Both the position numbers and the translations under genes were made by a program. Positions 62,433 to 64,000 of a DNA stretch of 64,000 bases are shown piece after piece (the first letter of the stretch is position 1; every line of letters starts with the position of its first letter). Below the pieces are notes generated by a model. The model was given only the letters and a program-made list of their open reading frames with translations, did not search any database and was not told the origin of the DNA. This stretch comes from Saturnia japonica (lineage: Eukaryota > Arthropoda > Insecta > Lepidoptera > Saturniidae): NCBI GenBank assembly GCA_033032175.1, contig CM065311.1, forward strand, positions 1,667,190 to 1,731,189, in the 5' to 3' direction.

Positions 62433-64000
62433 GTAAGCACACAATTTTTTTTTCTTTTACTTACAACTCCGTTCACTGTTCCTGGTCATTTGATAATTAA
62501 ATCGCATAAAAGATGCGTCTTAATAAAAGGGGATGGAAAAAAACTAAATTTAAGTTAAGGATAGCTATCCTTGCTATGTGTATTGTTTTGGGAACCGTGA
62601 ACTACTTACTATTTAACAGTATTAAGTAGTGTTAATTTTTTGTTTAATTTTAAATTTTGTCGTACTTTGATACCATTTTGTTTTTGACTTCATTCTTGAA
62701 TCAAAAAGAGATTAAACATTTTCACGATGATCATGTATCTACGTAGTAATTATGGTATTTAAACACAGCCACATGCAAAAACAATTATAATTGTATTTAA
62801 AATTTGAATAAAATAATTATAAAATCTGCGGATTAATTTACTCGATACATATAAATCCTCTTGGTCAGAATTTGTACCACGTGTTCTGTCTTGCTCGAAG
62901 GACCATAATTGTATTTAAAAGGCTTCAATTCAAGAGGCGCCTGCCTTAAGGACATCTCTACGGATTGCTTTCCTTTTACGTAAACAATGTACCTCATAAC
63001 TTCTTGGTAATGGACAAATAACATCTGAAACGCATTCATTGTTTTCAACTGCTTTTGTTTTAACAAGTGTTTTTGCTTTATTTTGAAATAACAACAACCC
63101 CTTAATGAAACTCTTCTCTCAAGAGATTTCTTTGAACTAATAATTTATGAATCTTTAGCTTATAAAATATTTTTCAAGCTCCTCGAAGTCTATGAATACA
63201 TAATCCAATATAATTAATTTACCATTAATTTCGATTAAAATAAGGAACAACAAACTACAGATTTTATTAACCGAAAAGTGAAATGAGGCTTCAGAAGTGT
63301 CGTCATGTCTTATATGGTTTAAGGTTCATATAAAATCATAAAAACCAAGCCTTTGGAGCTTTGGATTACTTACCTGATTATTAAGAACGAATTAAAGCAT
63401 AAACAATTTACAACACCTATATTTTTTTAATCTGGAATAACATGTTTTTTTAAGAGTGGCTCTGTTAGTATTTAGGCCCTTTTAAGATTGAGTAACCTAT
63501 GCAAGGTTATCTCTACTATAATTGTTAATAATCATAACAGAAAACATCAGTGGTCACGCTGTTATGATGAGAAAACCCATTGACAGTCAAAGCGTTTCAA
63601 CTTAGTCCAAACTATCAATGATAGACGTTTGTCAAGAAGTTAACTGTCTCGTTTGGGCTTCAATACGGATTGCTATGGTTGCAGTAATCTATCAACATCT
63701 TGCTTGAAAGAGGGAGTTACTACTTTTTTTAGATTTTTTAGAACGTGCTTTCTGGCATTTTATCGGGCTTGCAAAACCTTGTTCTACTATAGTGTAGTAT
63801 TTTTTTTCTATAAATTTATTATATATGGAATATTGGTAATAACATGACCTTTTCCATATCCTCCCTGACCAAACATGTTGCGTTGACATCTCATTGAATT
63901 TATAGCTCCATCGGACACTTTACACGCAGAGCAATGTAGCAAGTGTGAACATTATATCAAATATTTGACATACCACATATTTATAAATCCGAGAAATCCA
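62433..64000. other. start of the next intron, nothing recognised
   Basis: The sequence follows the donor at 62433. The - strand frame at 62833-63066 contains SLRQAPLELKPFKYNYGPSS, which looks less random than its neighbours but matches no family known to me. No phase-1 acceptor with plausible coding sequence was found for the next MH2-gene exon. Confidence 0.4.

Overview
The window is AT-rich, intron-dominated animal DNA and is almost certainly lepidopteran. The trypsin gene reads as a typical moth or butterfly midgut trypsin. The repeats (R1-clade LINE 3' end, tRNA-derived SINEs, dispersed fragments with lepidopteran-type signatures) and the 3-12 kb introns agree. No rRNA, functional tRNA, CRISPR array or bacterial operon is visible.

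Two protein-coding genes can be supported. (1) On the + strand, five internal exons (35890-35962, 39536-39703, 45901-46099, 57669-57934, 62345-62432) splice in one frame. They encode part of an MH2-domain protein that looks like the insect Smad-like protein Expansion, followed by a Gly/Ser/Pro-rich tail. The first and last exons lie outside the recognised set. (2) On the - strand, inside the 11.6 kb third recognised intron of that gene, lies a complete four-exon trypsin (48650-50563, 256 aa) with signal peptide, activation site, catalytic triad, TATA box and poly(A) signal. A third, weaker candidate is one - strand first exon at 28981-29116 with a signal-anchor-like hydrophobic stretch.

Layout: 1-1040 decayed 3' end of an R1-clade LINE; 1041-35889 gene-poor DNA with SINEs, hairpin MITEs, a 117-bp tandem repeat, a deleted LTR retrotransposon and several dispersed repeat fragments; 35890-62432 the Expansion-like gene with the nested antisense trypsin and more transposon fragments in its introns; 62433-64000 no gene recognised. 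One SINE family occurs three times, each time in - orientation.

The two genes are unlikely to share a function. An Expansion-like protein would act in signalling or epithelial and cuticle development, whereas the trypsin is a secreted digestive protease with its own promoter. Nothing seen amounts to a clearly new multi-gene system. The most useful observations are the Smad-like protein whose receptor-binding loop appears missing and whose tail carries a possible SH3 ligand, the nested trypsin, and several well-delimited mobile elements.
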